In this document: positions 15,630-25,028 of the stretch, piece by piece | How positions within the stretch are numbered: the first letter of the stretch is position 1 | Layout: each line of letters starts with the position of its first letter | Source of the DNA: Planctomycetota bacterium | GTDB lineage: Bacteria; Planctomycetota; SZUA-567; JAKLDR01 | Reading direction: 5' to 3' | Length of the DNA: 35,974 nt | NCBI GenBank assembly: GCA_022703445.1 | Contig: JAKLDR010000038.1 | Location: 1 to 35,974, forward strand | The notes under the pieces: model-generated | The model's input: the letters and a program-made list of their open reading frames with translations, nothing else | The model's database searches: none | What the model was told of the DNA's origin: nothing | Position numbers and translations under genes: made by a program

Positions 15630-18509
15630 ATGCGCAATGAAATCCGCGCGGCACTGACCACCCTGATCCTGGCTGCCCTCTGCCTCGGCTCTGCCGGCGC
15701 CGCCACGGCCGGAGAGTCTGCCGCGGACCTGGCGGCTGCGGCCGTCAAGGCCTCCGGCCACGAGCAGGGCCTCTGCCTGGTCCTCGGTGAGACCGACGGG
15801 GCGCTGACCGCGGCACTGGCCAAGGCCAGCCGGCTGTACGTCCAGGGCTGCACCTGGGAGGCGGGCTCCGTCGCCGCGGCCCGGGGCGCCCTGGTCGCCG
15901 CCGGGGCGGCCAACAACGCGTCGCTCGTGGCGATCGAGGGCGAGGGGCTGCCCTACGCCGACAACCTCGTGAACGTGATCGTGGCCGGCCCCGGTGCCGG
16001 CCGCGGGGTCACCGCCGCCGAGATCCTCCGGGTCCTCGCGCCCGGAGGTCTGGCGCTGGTCCGCGCGGACCTGGAGGCCGGCGCCAAGGCGGCGGGGGCC
16101 AGGGACGTCAAGGCCTCCGCGCTCCCCGGCTGGGTCCAGTTCGGCAAGGCCGTCGACCCGGCCTTCGACGTGTGGACCCAGAACTCCGGCGGGGCGGATC
16201 AGAGCTCCGTCAACAACGACAAGGCCGCCGGCCCGTGGGCCGAGCTGCGCTGGGTTGGCGACCCGCGCTGGGGCGCGCTGTACTGCGTCTACCGCGGCCG
16301 GGTGACCGCCGGCGGCCGGATCTACTACAAGGAGAACCGCGCCGCAGCCGGGGGCGGCGTCGTTGTGTGGCTGGTGGCCCGCGACGCCTGGAACGGCACC
16401 GAGCTCTGGCGCATCCCGACCGGACCGCCGCCGAAGTACGGCAGTGTGGACAACACCCTGACCTGCGACGAGACCAGGGTCTACAGCGTGGAGGACAACA
16501 AGGCCCTGACCGCCCGCGACGGGAAGACCGGCAAGAAGCTCCTCGAGTACGCGCCGGGTTTCATGCCCACGGTGGCCACTTCGACCGGATCGGTCCTGCT
16601 GACCTGCGACCTGGGCGTCTCGCCGGCGGTGGCCCGCAAGGTCGCAGCCCTGGACAAGGACTCCGGCAAGATCCTGTGGAGCCGGCCGGGCATCGCCCAC
16701 CCGGCGGCGGAGGGCGACGCCGCCTTCGTGCTCGGTGCGGGGGAGCTGGAGGCCGTGACCATCGCCACCGGGGCCAGCCAGTGGAAGGCCCCCGTGCCCA
16801 AGGTCAACGGCAGCCCCCGGGTCTTCTGCAAGGCCGGGGTGGTCTACGTCCAGCACAAGCCAACCTGGACGCCGCCCTCCTACCTGGGGGCCTTCGACGC
16901 CAGGAAGGGCGAGCAACTCTGGAAGAGGGACAACCCCAGCGGCGGCTTCGGCACGCTGGCCACCCCCGAAGGGGTCTGGCTGCTGGAGCACGGGAAGAAC
17001 GCGGCGGTCCTGGACCCGCGCACCGGCGCAGAGACCCACAGCTACCCGGTCAAGGGCCTGGGCAAGTGTTTCCCGCCGACCGGCTGCGCCAACTTCCTGC
17101 TCTACTGCAGCTCCAGCTACCTCGACCTCAAGTCCGGGGCGGAGACCAACCAGACCACCGTCCGCTCGCCCTGCGCCCTGGGGCACGTGCCGGCCAACGG
17201 GCTGACCTACTTCCTGCCGCACCACTGCAGCTGCCACGTCACCCTGAGGGGCTTCCTGGCCATGGCCGCGCGCTCGAAGAGCAAGGCCTGGCTGCCGGAG
17301 GGCAAGGACGGCGCGCCGCAGCTCTTCACCAGCGGCCCCGCTCCGGCGGCGGCCGCCGAGGGCCCCGAGGACTGGCCGATGTTCCGGAAGGATCCGGCCC
17401 GCTCCAACTTCACGACTACCAAGCTGCCGACCGAACTCAAGCCGCTCTGGAGCGAGAAGGCCGGGGCCTCGCGCCTGACCCAGGCGGTCGTCGCCTACGG
17501 CCTGGTCTGCGCGGCCGAACCGCAGACCCACCGCGTCTTCGCCCGCGACGCGACCAGCGGCAAGGAGCTCTGGAGCTTCGTCGCCGATGGGCGCACCGAG
17601 TGGGCGCCGGCGCTGACCAAGGGCCTCTGCATTTTCAGCACCGGGGCGGGCTCGGTCTACGCGCTCGACGCCCGGACCGGCAAGGAGGTCTGGCGCCTGC
17701 GCGCCGCTCCGGTCGAGAAGTACATCGCCGAGGAAGGCCAGTTCGCCTCGGCCTGGCCGGTCGTCGGCGGCGTCATGCCCCAGAACGGCGAAATCTTCTT
17801 CTCCTGCGGGCGCTCGGCCGGCGTCGACGGCGGCATGTGGGTATTCGCGGCCGACGCGGCCACCGGCAAGGTCCGCTGGCGCACCAAGGGCGGCACCAGC
17901 GGCGACCTGTTCCTGAGCGACGGCAAGGAGCTGATGCTGACCAGGGTCCGCTACAGCATCGCCAACGGCGGCCGGGTCGGCGGCGGCAAGGAGCCCCCGG
18001 GACTGCTGCGCGCCACGCCCTATCTGACCTACGTCTCGGTGATGGACCTCATGGCCACCGTGGAGCCGCTGCTGGCCAGCAACAAGCACGAGGAGCTGAC
18101 CGACGGCCGGATCACCGGCGAGGCCCTGGCCTTCAGCGACAAGCTCGGGGTGGCCGCCTGGCGCTATCGTTTCGGCGTGCCCAAGGAGATGATGAAGAAG
18201 GGGAAGGAGAACCACCGCTTCATCTACGCGGTCTCCGAAGGCAAGAACCGCTGGCTGCTCGACGAGGACATCAGGCAGCAGATGCTCGGCGTGGTCCTGG
18301 CCGGCGAGACCGCCTACCTGGCCGGCGTGCCCGCGTCGCTCGACCCCAAGGACAAGGGAGAGCTCTGGGTGCTCTCCGGCACCGACGGCAAGAAACTGCA
18401 GACACTCACGCTCGACTCGAAGCCGGTCTACGACGGCCTGTCCGCCGCCGGCGGGAGGCTCTACCTCGCCGCCGAGGACGGGACGCTGACCTGCTTCGGG
18501 GCGAAGTGA
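15630..18509 (+). CDS. Exported MTase-like/PQQ-type beta-propeller protein, paralogue 3
   Basis: A 959-residue paralogue with signal peptide (1-26, ending GAATA), degenerate methyltransferase-like domain (DNLVNVIVAGPGAGRG, EILRVLAPGG), propeller blades and the conserved motif C515, H531, H532, C533, C535. Blades repeat ALDKDSGKILW, ARDATSGKELW, ALDARTGKEVW and AADAATGKVRW. It is closer to paralogue 1 in the N-terminal third, with a 62-nt identical run (15984-16045 against 10147-10208). GAGGAGA ends 4 nt before the ATG at 15630, and the gene starts 18 bp after the previous stop. The ending LTCFGAK is shared by all three proteins and may seal the propeller. Confidence 0.88.
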   Translation: MRNEIRAALTTLILAALCLGSAGAATAGESAADLAAAAVKASGHEQGLCLVLGETDGALTAALAKASRLYVQGCTWEAGSVAAARGALVAAGAANNASLVAIEGEGLPYADNLVNVIVAGPGAGRGVTAAEILRVLAPGGLALVRADLEAGAKAAGARDVKASALPGWVQFGKAVDPAFDVWTQNSGGADQSSVNNDKAAGPWAELRWVGDPRWGALYCVYRGRVTAGGRIYYKENRAAAGGGVVVWLVARDAWNGTELWRIPTGPPPKYGSVDNTLTCDETRVYSVEDNKALTARDGKTGKKLLEYAPGFMPTVATSTGSVLLTCDLGVSPAVARKVAALDKDSGKILWSRPGIAHPAAEGDAAFVLGAGELEAVTIATGASQWKAPVPKVNGSPRVFCKAGVVYVQHKPTWTPPSYLGAFDARKGEQLWKRDNPSGGFGTLATPEGVWLLEHGKNAAVLDPRTGAETHSYPVKGLGKCFPPTGCANFLLYCSSSYLDLKSGAETNQTTVRSPCALGHVPANGLTYFLPHHCSCHVTLRGFLAMAARSKSKAWLPEGKDGAPQLFTSGPAPAAAAEGPEDWPMFRKDPARSNFTTTKLPTELKPLWSEKAGASRLTQAVVAYGLVCAAEPQTHRVFARDATSGKELWSFVADGRTEWAPALTKGLCIFSTGAGSVYALDARTGKEVWRLRAAPVEKYIAEEGQFASAWPVVGGVMPQNGEIFFSCGRSAGVDGGMWVFAADAATGKVRWRTKGGTSGDLFLSDGKELMLTRVRYSIANGGRVGGGKEPPGLLRATPYLTYVSVMDLMATVEPLLASNKHEELTDGRITGEALAFSDKLGVAAWRYRFGVPKEMMKKGKENHRFIYAVSEGKNRWLLDEDIRQQMLGVVLAGETAYLAGVPASLDPKDKGELWVLSGTDGKKLQTLTLDSKPVYDGLSAAGGRLYLAAEDGTLTCFGAK

Positions 18510-18531
18510 CAGACCAGGAAAGGACGGACCG

Positions 18532-21141
18532 ATGAAAGCAGCGATCCAGTGGGCAACTCTGTGCCTGATTCCAGCTCTGGCGACCGCCGGAGTCTCCGCC
18601 ACGGCGGTCCGGGCCCCGGCCGGCGAGCAGACCGCCCCGGCCGGAGGGATCATCCTGGACGAGGGCAGCTGGTGGCGCTGCGCCCTGGCCTACAGGACCC
18701 CGGTCAAGCGCGTCGGCGACAAGCTGGAGGACTGCAAGCGCGAGTGGTTCGCGACGTCCTCCCCGCCGGTGCCATCCGGCTGGGAGGCGGCGGACTTCGA
18801 CGACTCGTCCTGGGCGCGCTGGCGCCTGCCGCGCAAGCGCCCGGCGGAGCTCGACTGCGGCTTCTGGCAGTTCAGCGCCATGCCGCCCACCGTGAGCTGC
18901 CAGGTCCTGCGCGGGAAGTTCCGGGTCGATGACCTCGCGGCGGCCAGGGACCTGAAGCTGTCGCTGGCCTACCGCGGCGGCGTGGTCGTCTACCTCAACG
19001 GCAAGGAGATCGCCCGTGGTCACCTGCCCGCGGGCGCGCTGGCCCCCGACGCCCTGGCCGAGGACTATCCGCTGGAGGCCTTCGAGAAGCCCGAGGGAGG
19101 GCCCATCCGCACCAGCTTCAGCGAGCCCGAGAAGAACGCCGACCGCCTGGCCAAACGCATCCGCCGGCTGGACGAGGTGGGCGTGCCGGCCGCCGCGCTG
19201 CGCAAGGGTGTCAACGTCCTGGCGGTGGAGAGCGTCCGCGCGCCCTACGCCGGCACCGGCCTGGAGAAGGAGGACCACGTCAACTCGGGCTTCGGGGTCT
19301 GGAGCACGTGCGGCCTGGTCAGCCTCAGGCTCACCGCCGCGGCCGGGGCGACGCCCAACTTGGAGCGTCCCTCCGGCTTCCAGGTCTGGACCCTCGACCG
19401 CAATGACCGGGTGACCGGCAACCTCCCCAACCAGGACGCGGTCGCCGGCACGGAGTACGGCGACCCGGTCGAGGGCGTCCTGCCCATCACGCTGGTCGGC
19501 GCCCGCAACGGCTTCTTCTCCGGGCAGGTGGTGGCCAGCTCCACCGAGCCTATCAAGGGGCTCAAGGCCGAGGCCGGCGACCTCAAGGGGCCGGGGACCA
19601 TCCCGGCATCCGCCGTGAGAGTCCGCTACGCGGTCATGGACGCGGTGACGGGAGGCTACCGGAGACAGTTGTCCATGGCCGACGGCCTCGTCGACCAGCC
19701 CCCCGCCGAGGTGCCCGTCGACAAGACCTCCAAGGCCGCGGCTCAGCAGATCCTGGTCACGGTGCGCGTCCCCAAGGACGCGGCGCCGGGGGCCTACGCC
19801 GGGATTCTGACCGTGTCGGCGACGGGAGTCCCGCCGGTCGCGGTGCCGGTGAAGCTGAGCGTGGCGGCCTGGACCGTCCCCGACCCGGCGAACTTCCGCA
19901 CCTTCGTCTTCGCCTATCAGTCGCCGACCGCGGTGGCGCTTCAGTACAAGGTGCCGGAGTGGTCGGAGGAGCACTGGAAGTTCGAGGAGAAGAGCTTCGA
20001 GCTGCTCGGCCAGCTCGGCAACAAGGCCATCCACATCGCGGTGGTCGAGAAGACCCAGCTGGGCAACGACGAGGGCATGGTCTACTGGGTGCGCAAGGAG
20101 GATGGCACCTACGAGTACGACTTCACCGTCTTCGACCGCTACCTGAAGCTGGCCAAGAAGCACTGCGGACCGCTGGACTACGTGGTCTGCCACGTCTGGC
20201 ACGCGGGCGGCTGGGCGGACCGCGGCGTCAAGCAGGAGAACAAGGTCACGGTCATCGACAAGAAGACCGGCGCTCGCGAGCACATGCAGGTGCCGGAGTT
20301 CTCCACCGAGGAGGCCAAGAAGTTCTGGAAGCCGGCCCTGGCGGCGATCCAGGAACGCCTAGCCAAGGAGGGCATGGCCAAGGCCATGGTCCTCGGGACG
20401 CTCAGCGACAGCACCGCGCCCAAGTCGGTCTTCCAGATGTTCGCCGAGATCGCCCCCGGCGTGCCCTGGCACCGCGGCTGCCACACCATGAACCCCCAGG
20501 ACCAGCCCTACGAGGTCATGACCGGGGCCGGCGCGAAGGTCAGCCTGCACGAACACTGCTACGGCATGAGCCTGGCCGACCCGCGCAAACCGCTGCCGGC
20601 CGTCCACGCCCTGCGCGGCAACCCCGGCACGGCCTACTTCCGCGGCGACTTCGATTACCATTCGCCGGAGTGCTTCCGACTGTCAGCCGAGCGCGCGCTC
20701 TTCACCCGCAAGCAGGGCATCGGGCGCTTCGGCCTGGACTTCTGGAACGTTCTCGATGCGGGCAAGGGCCGGCTCGGCAAGCGGGACATCTACAACCGCT
20801 GGCCGCAGTCCAGCTGCGACCAGCGTCAGCCGACCACCTACCGGGTGGCCAGCCCCGGCCCTGACGGCGCCGTCCCCACGCTGCGCTTCGAGGCCATCCG
20901 CGAGGGGCTGGCCGAGGCCGAGGCCCTGATCGTCGTCTCCGAGGCGGCCGACAAGGGCTCCGAGCGCATCGGCAAGGAACTGACCGAGAAGATCCGCGCA
21001 CTGATGCTCGACCGCCTCAACGCCTGCCGCAACTGGAACGAGTTCAGCCTGTCCCTGAAGATGCACACCGGGTGGCAGGACCTCAACCGCCGGCTCTTCT
21101 CCGCGGCCGCCGAGGTCGCCGAGAAGACCGGACAGAAATAG
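18532..21141 (+). CDS. Large exported glycoside-hydrolase-like protein (DUF4091/GH123-type)
   Basis: An 869-residue protein with a signal peptide (about 1-28). A jelly-roll carbohydrate-binding-like part is seen at about 80-265 (GWEAADFDDSSWARWRLPR, LAYRGGVVVYLNGKEI). A beta-sandwich follows at about 270-450, including VTVRVPKDAAPGAYAGILTVS, typical of the NPCBM-associated/DUF6067 class. A TIM-barrel-like part covers about 455-770. The end has RFEAIREGLAEAEAL (about 784-798), close to the R-x-E-x-x-R-E-G signature of DUF4091 proteins. Relatives include GH123 N-acetyl-galactosaminidases, but I cannot point to the catalytic Asp-Glu pair, so substrate and activity are open. GGAAAGGA precedes the ATG at 18532. 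It starts 22 bp after paralogue 3, in the same run. Confidence 0.78.
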   Translation: MKAAIQWATLCLIPALATAGVSATAVRAPAGEQTAPAGGIILDEGSWWRCALAYRTPVKRVGDKLEDCKREWFATSSPPVPSGWEAADFDDSSWARWRLPRKRPAELDCGFWQFSAMPPTVSCQVLRGKFRVDDLAAARDLKLSLAYRGGVVVYLNGKEIARGHLPAGALAPDALAEDYPLEAFEKPEGGPIRTSFSEPEKNADRLAKRIRRLDEVGVPAAALRKGVNVLAVESVRAPYAGTGLEKEDHVNSGFGVWSTCGLVSLRLTAAAGATPNLERPSGFQVWTLDRNDRVTGNLPNQDAVAGTEYGDPVEGVLPITLVGARNGFFSGQVVASSTEPIKGLKAEAGDLKGPGTIPASAVRVRYAVMDAVTGGYRRQLSMADGLVDQPPAEVPVDKTSKAAAQQILVTVRVPKDAAPGAYAGILTVSATGVPPVAVPVKLSVAAWTVPDPANFRTFVFAYQSPTAVALQYKVPEWSEEHWKFEEKSFELLGQLGNKAIHIAVVEKTQLGNDEGMVYWVRKEDGTYEYDFTVFDRYLKLAKKHCGPLDYVVCHVWHAGGWADRGVKQENKVTVIDKKTGAREHMQVPEFSTEEAKKFWKPALAAIQERLAKEGMAKAMVLGTLSDSTAPKSVFQMFAEIAPGVPWHRGCHTMNPQDQPYEVMTGAGAKVSLHEHCYGMSLADPRKPLPAVHALRGNPGTAYFRGDFDYHSPECFRLSAERALFTRKQGIGRFGLDFWNVLDAGKGRLGKRDIYNRWPQSSCDQRQPTTYRVASPGPDGAVPTLRFEAIREGLAEAEALIVVSEAADKGSERIGKELTEKIRALMLDRLNACRNWNEFSLSLKMHTGWQDLNRRLFSAAAEVAEKTGQK

Positions 21142-21157
21142 GGGAGGAAGTGCCTGG

Positions 21158-21895
21158 ATGGTGCGCATCAGGATCGAAGTCTGCGCCTTCTCGCTGGACG
21201 CCTGCCTGGCCGCCGGGGCCGGCGGGGCCGACCGCATCGAGCTCTGCAGCGATCCGGTCCAGGGCGGGACCACGCCCAGCCACGGGCTGACCCGCGCGGC
21301 CCGGGAGCGCGTCGGGCTCGACATCTTCCCGATCATCCGGCCGCGGGCCGGCAACTACTGCTACTCGGACGACGAGTTCGCGGTGCTGCTGGCCGAGGTG
21401 GCCCACTTCCGGGAACTCGGCTGCAACGGCGTCTCCGTGGGCGTGCAGCGCCTCGACGGGACCATCGACGTGGAGCGGATGCGCCGGATCCGGGACGCGG
21501 CCGGGCCGCTGGGCTGCACCTGCAACCGGGCCTTCGACCTCACGCCCGATCCGCGCGAGGCCCTCGAGGATCTGATCCGCGCCGGCTTCGACCGGGTGCT
21601 GACCTCCGGGCAGGCCAGCTACGCACCCGAGGCCGCGGAACTCCTCGGCGAGCTGGTCCGGCAGGCCGGGGACCGGATCATCGTCATGCCCGGCTCGGGG
21701 GTCCGGCCCGAGAACCTGCCCATGCTCATCGCCAGAACCGGCGCGCGGGAGTACCACACCGCCGCCCGGCGCTACGTGCCCAACGCCATGACCTTCCAGA
21801 ACCCGCGGCTCCTGGACCTCGGCCAGGAGCTGCACGCCGACCAGGGCATCATCCGGGAAATGCGCCGGATCTGCGACCGGGCGTCAGGGGGGTAA
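21158..21895 (+). CDS. cutC: CutC-family TIM-barrel protein
   Basis: A 245-residue protein with the family signatures EVCAFSLDACLAAGAGGADRIELC (split here as EVCAFSLDAC and GADRIELCS), GGTTPSHGL, IRPRAGNYCYSDDE, CNRAFD in place of the usual HRAFD, LTSGQ, and MPGSGVRPENLP. CutC was named for copper tolerance in E. coli, but that role is disputed, and the fold suggests a small enzyme with an unknown sugar-like or phosphorylated substrate. No signal peptide is seen. It starts 16 bp after the DUF4091-like gene with GGGAGGAAG before the ATG, so it is the likely last gene of the operon. Its position behind exported carbohydrate-type proteins favours a catabolic role over copper handling. Confidence 0.92.
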   Translation: MVRIRIEVCAFSLDACLAAGAGGADRIELCSDPVQGGTTPSHGLTRAARERVGLDIFPIIRPRAGNYCYSDDEFAVLLAEVAHFRELGCNGVSVGVQRLDGTIDVERMRRIRDAAGPLGCTCNRAFDLTPDPREALEDLIRAGFDRVLTSGQASYAPEAAELLGELVRQAGDRIIVMPGSGVRPENLPMLIARTGAREYHTAARRYVPNAMTFQNPRLLDLGQELHADQGIIREMRRICDRASGG

Positions 21896-21901
21896 CGAAC
21901 G

Positions 21902-21934
21902 GCCGGGGGCCGGCGCTCGGCAGCGCCTTCCGGC
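21902..21934. terminator. Hairpin between convergent genes
   Basis: GGCGCT (21912-21917) and AGCGCC (21922-21927) form a stem with a CGGC loop, extended outward by GCCGG (21902-21906) and CCGGC (21930-21934). It lies directly after the cutC stop and before the end of the convergent TPR gene. There is no T-tract, so it may be a weak or factor-assisted bidirectional stop. Confidence 0.4.
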
Positions 21935-21936
21935 GG

Positions 21937-23151
21937 CTACTGCGCCGCGCCCGGAGCTGAGGCGGGCTTCTTCCGGCCGGCCTGCCACTTCCGGTATTCC
22001 TCGGACTTGACGAAGTCGGCGTAGTCCGGCACCTGGGCGAGGTCGTTGAGCTCCACGCCCATGTCGTTCTCCAGGTAGGACAATGACTTGGCGACGGCCG
22101 CGTAGTCCTTCTGGGCCAGGCAGACCGCGATCATGGTGAAGTGCGCCTGGATCATCTTGGGCTCGGCGTCGAGCGCCTTCTGGACGCACTCCCGGGCCTT
22201 GTCCAACTGCTTCTGGGCGAGCTGAACCGCGCCGCGGAAGACGTGCAGGTAGGAATCCCCGCCGACCAGCTTGTCCACGCGGTCGACGGCCGCGATGGTC
22301 TCGGCGTACTTCTTGCGCAGGAAGAGCGCGTCCATGCTCATGATGTCCAGGCAGGGATCGCCGGGCAGGGCGACGCGCATGGCCTCCAAAGCCGCCAGGT
22401 GTTCCTCCTCGCCGACGTTGGCGGCGATGCCCACCCGGGTGATGAGGACGTTCTTGTCGGTCTGCAGCGAGGCGGGCAGGGTCTTGAGGGTCGCCAGAGC
22501 CTCGGCGTGCTTGCCCGCCCGGTTCTGGGCCTGGACGGCCTGGATCTTCGGCAGGTTCCGGACGAAGTCGCTCTGCTGGCCGGTGAGCTTGGCGATGAGC
22601 CCCTTGTTCTGCTCGGCCACGGCCGGGAGCAGGGCGCGGCGCATGGTCTCGCTCATCCGCTCGGCCGACAGGTACACGTAGAAGTCCGGCACGCGCGGGG
22701 CGCCGCCGGGCTGAGGGGCGAGGATCAGCTCGTGGTAGTTGAGCCCGCCCTCGGAGTTCTGCAGCAGGCGGAACAGCGCGCGCGGCTGCCCGCCAACCGT
22801 GCGCAGGCGCAGGAACTTGTAGCTGCCGCCGGAGCGGATGCTCTGGGCGACCACCAGGGAGCCGAGACTGAAGTCCTTCAGGCCGGCGTTGATCCCGGAC
22901 ATGGTCTGCGGCGACACGTCCAGCCCATCCAGCGCCAGGGCCAGCATGGCGCCGCGGTCGAAGGCCTTGTCGAGGATGGAAGGATCCCCGGCGTTGATGG
23001 TCTCCTCGACCTTCCTGGCGAACTCCAGGCAGGCCTTCTCGGCGGCCGGGTCGGGCTTCCCGCCCTGCGCCTCGCCGGCCCGGAGGGCGCCGCCGGCGGC
23101 GAGGGACAATGTGAAGGTCATCAGAGCAACGAGTCTTCCGAAGTCGCGCAT
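21937..23151 (-). CDS. Exported TPR-like protein of unknown function
   Basis: A 404-residue protein with a signal peptide (1-22: short basic start, LVALMTFTLSLAAGGALRA). The middle (about 30-150) is a globular part with no family I recognise (MLALALDGLDVSPQTMSG, LRTVGGQPRALFRLL, YHELILAPQP). From about 165 to 385 the sequence is helical with TPR-like pairs, for example LHVFRGAVQLAQKQLDKARECVQKALDAEP and AHFTMIAVCLAQKDYAAVAKSLSYLE, the latter separated by family-typical spacing. The tail is Lys/Ala/Pro-rich. The ATG at 23151 has GGGAGGA 6 nt upstream. It is convergent with cutC and divergent from the phosphatase gene. A protein-binding role in the periplasm is an inference. Confidence 0.7.
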   Translation of the reverse strand: MRDFGRLVALMTFTLSLAAGGALRAGEAQGGKPDPAAEKACLEFARKVEETINAGDPSILDKAFDRGAMLALALDGLDVSPQTMSGINAGLKDFSLGSLVVAQSIRSGGSYKFLRLRTVGGQPRALFRLLQNSEGGLNYHELILAPQPGGAPRVPDFYVYLSAERMSETMRRALLPAVAEQNKGLIAKLTGQQSDFVRNLPKIQAVQAQNRAGKHAEALATLKTLPASLQTDKNVLITRVGIAANVGEEEHLAALEAMRVALPGDPCLDIMSMDALFLRKKYAETIAAVDRVDKLVGGDSYLHVFRGAVQLAQKQLDKARECVQKALDAEPKMIQAHFTMIAVCLAQKDYAAVAKSLSYLENDMGVELNDLAQVPDYADFVKSEEYRKWQAGRKKPASAPGAAQ

Positions 23152-23366
23152 GGGTTGTCCTCCCGCCCGGCGGCCCGCCACGGCGGGCTGACGCCGGCAG
23201 TATCGCCGACGGGGAGGGGTGTCTCAAGGGGAAAAGGGGAGGCGCCGGGAAGGGCAGGGAGTCCTACCGTCCGCTCCCCGTGGACTGCGAATGATTCCGA
23301 CTTCCGGCGGGTTGCATATCCTGCCGGGGGGCGTTACCATGCCGGCCGGCAAGGAGTCGGACAACC

Positions 23367-25028
23367 ATGACCAACCCGAAGCTTCCGGCCCTCCGCGCCC
23401 GGGCCCGTTGGGGAATCCTGCTGATGACCGCGCTGGCCTCTGGCTGCTTCCTGCACACGGGAAAGGCCCCGGAGCTGTCCTTCGGCCCGTACCTGGACAA
23501 CGCCGGCCGGACCGGCATCACCGTGCGCTGGGCGTCGGAGCTCGACGGCCCCGGCCTGGTGCGCTGGGGACCGGTCCAGGGGAAGTTCTCCGGCGAGGCC
23601 CGCGCCGAGTCCTCGGAGATGCGCTACCCGCTGGACCCGGCGGCGCGGCGGCAGAAGACCGACGGACTTCCGCCGGGGCAGACCGGGGCGGCCCGCCTCT
23701 ACCAGGCCCGCATCGACGGCCTGGCGCCCGGGACCGAATACCGCTACTCGGTGGAGTTCGCCAAGCGCCGGTTCGAGGGCCGCTTCCGGACTTTCCCGGC
23801 CAGGCCCGAGCCCTTCGCCTTCGTGGCCTTCAGCGACACCCATCTCAGCGACTCGGTGGCCGCGCGCTTCGCCGACCACCGGCCGGCCTTCCTGATCAAC
23901 TCCGGCGACCTGGTGGACCGCGAGCACTTCCCGGAGTACGCCCGGTTCTTCTCCCCGGCGGTGAACGCCGCGCTGGGACGCTTCCCGATGTTCACCGCCC
24001 GCGGCAACCATGACGAGTCCGGCCGGACGCTCTCCCGGCTCTTCACCTTCCCGGAGGGACGGCTCTATTACTCCTTCGACTACGCCAACGCCCACTTCGT
24101 GTGCCTGGACTCCTGCCTGTGGCGCTGGCCCAAGCCCGAGGAGACCGTCAAGGCCATGCTCGAGTGGCTGGAGGCCGATCTGCAGGCCTCCCGGGCCGAC
24201 TGGAAGATCGTCTTCTTCCACGAGCCGCCCTACGACATGAGCTACCGGCGCAGCGACACCGACTTCGGCCGGCTCAAGGCCATGCCCGTCCTGCGCCGGT
24301 GCGGCGTCGACCTGGTCTTCAGCGGGCACGCCCACTCCTACCAGCGCTTCGGACCACTCTTCCGCCCCGGCGAGAACGACGCTCACCCCATCGTGACCAT
24401 CGTCACTGCCGGGGCCGGGACCAAGTACGTGGCCCTGCCGCCGCGCGCCGACCCCCAGCTGGCCGTGCGCCGGAGCGAGTCCAACTACGTGGTCTGCCGC
24501 ATCGACGGGCCGACGCTGACCCTGCGGGCCCTGACGCCGGCCGGCGCGGAGCTCGACAGCCTGACCATCGCCAGGAAGGACGGGCGGCCCGACCCGGCCC
24601 ACGCCGCCCGGGCCGTGCCCGACGAGCCCTTCGGCTCGGTCGCGCGCGCCCTGGCCGACCTGCAGATCTCCAGGCCGGCGGTGGCCGCCGGGGAGGAGTT
24701 CACGGTGGAGTTGGAGCTGGCCTCGATCGCCGAGGCCTACGACTTCGAGATCGCCCCGGCGCCGGACTCCTTCTGGATCGCCGGCCTGACCACCCCGGCG
24801 CAGGGCACCGTTCCGGCCGGCGGCAGGGTGCCCGTCACCGTGCGGCTGCGTGCCAAGACCGCCATCGCCAGGCCGGAGAAGGGCAACCGCACCGAGCCGG
24901 AGTTCTCGCTGGAGTGCCGCTTCCAGGCGGGCGCCAACCGGGGCGTGGTGACTTCGGACGTCATCCGCGTGCCCAAGCCGCCCGAGCCGGCCGCGCCCGC
25001 GGCGCCAGCTACGCCGGCCGCGCCATAG
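23367..25028 (+). CDS. Lipoprotein metallophosphoesterase, purple-acid-phosphatase type
   Basis: A 553-residue protein. Residues 1-26 form a lipoprotein signal with lipobox LASGC and the acylated C27. A fibronectin-III-like domain (about 35-145) ends in GLAPGTEYRYSVEF, as in purple acid phosphatases. The metal-binding set is D157-x-H159, D181 (GDLVD), N214-H215-D216 (GNHDE), H285 (FFHEPP) and H321-x-H323 (GHAHSYQR). The first motif is D-x-H, not the D-x-G usual for plant enzymes. A C-terminal beta-sandwich (about 430-535) and a Pro/Ala tail follow. It should hydrolyse phosphate esters at the membrane surface or periplasm. AAGGAG is 10 nt upstream of the ATG. The tail ends 10 bp before the inverted-repeat element. 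Confidence 0.88.
   Translation: MTNPKLPALRARARWGILLMTALASGCFLHTGKAPELSFGPYLDNAGRTGITVRWASELDGPGLVRWGPVQGKFSGEARAESSEMRYPLDPAARRQKTDGLPPGQTGAARLYQARIDGLAPGTEYRYSVEFAKRRFEGRFRTFPARPEPFAFVAFSDTHLSDSVAARFADHRPAFLINSGDLVDREHFPEYARFFSPAVNAALGRFPMFTARGNHDESGRTLSRLFTFPEGRLYYSFDYANAHFVCLDSCLWRWPKPEETVKAMLEWLEADLQASRADWKIVFFHEPPYDMSYRRSDTDFGRLKAMPVLRRCGVDLVFSGHAHSYQRFGPLFRPGENDAHPIVTIVTAGAGTKYVALPPRADPQLAVRRSESNYVVCRIDGPTLTLRALTPAGAELDSLTIARKDGRPDPAHAARAVPDEPFGSVARALADLQISRPAVAAGEEFTVELELASIAEAYDFEIAPAPDSFWIAGLTTPAQGTVPAGGRVPVTVRLRAKTAIARPEKGNRTEPEFSLECRFQAGANRGVVTSDVIRVPKPPEPAAPAAPATPAAP

Noticed and set aside
9799..18653. Very long open frames on the opposite strand of the propeller genes (several hundred to over a thousand codons)
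   Set aside because: They mirror the codon periodicity of GC-rich genes, have no signal peptide, motif or RBS, and give Gly/Ala/Arg/Pro-rich peptides. The same holds for the long rightward frame over 3149-5971 and the leftward frames across the hyp genes.
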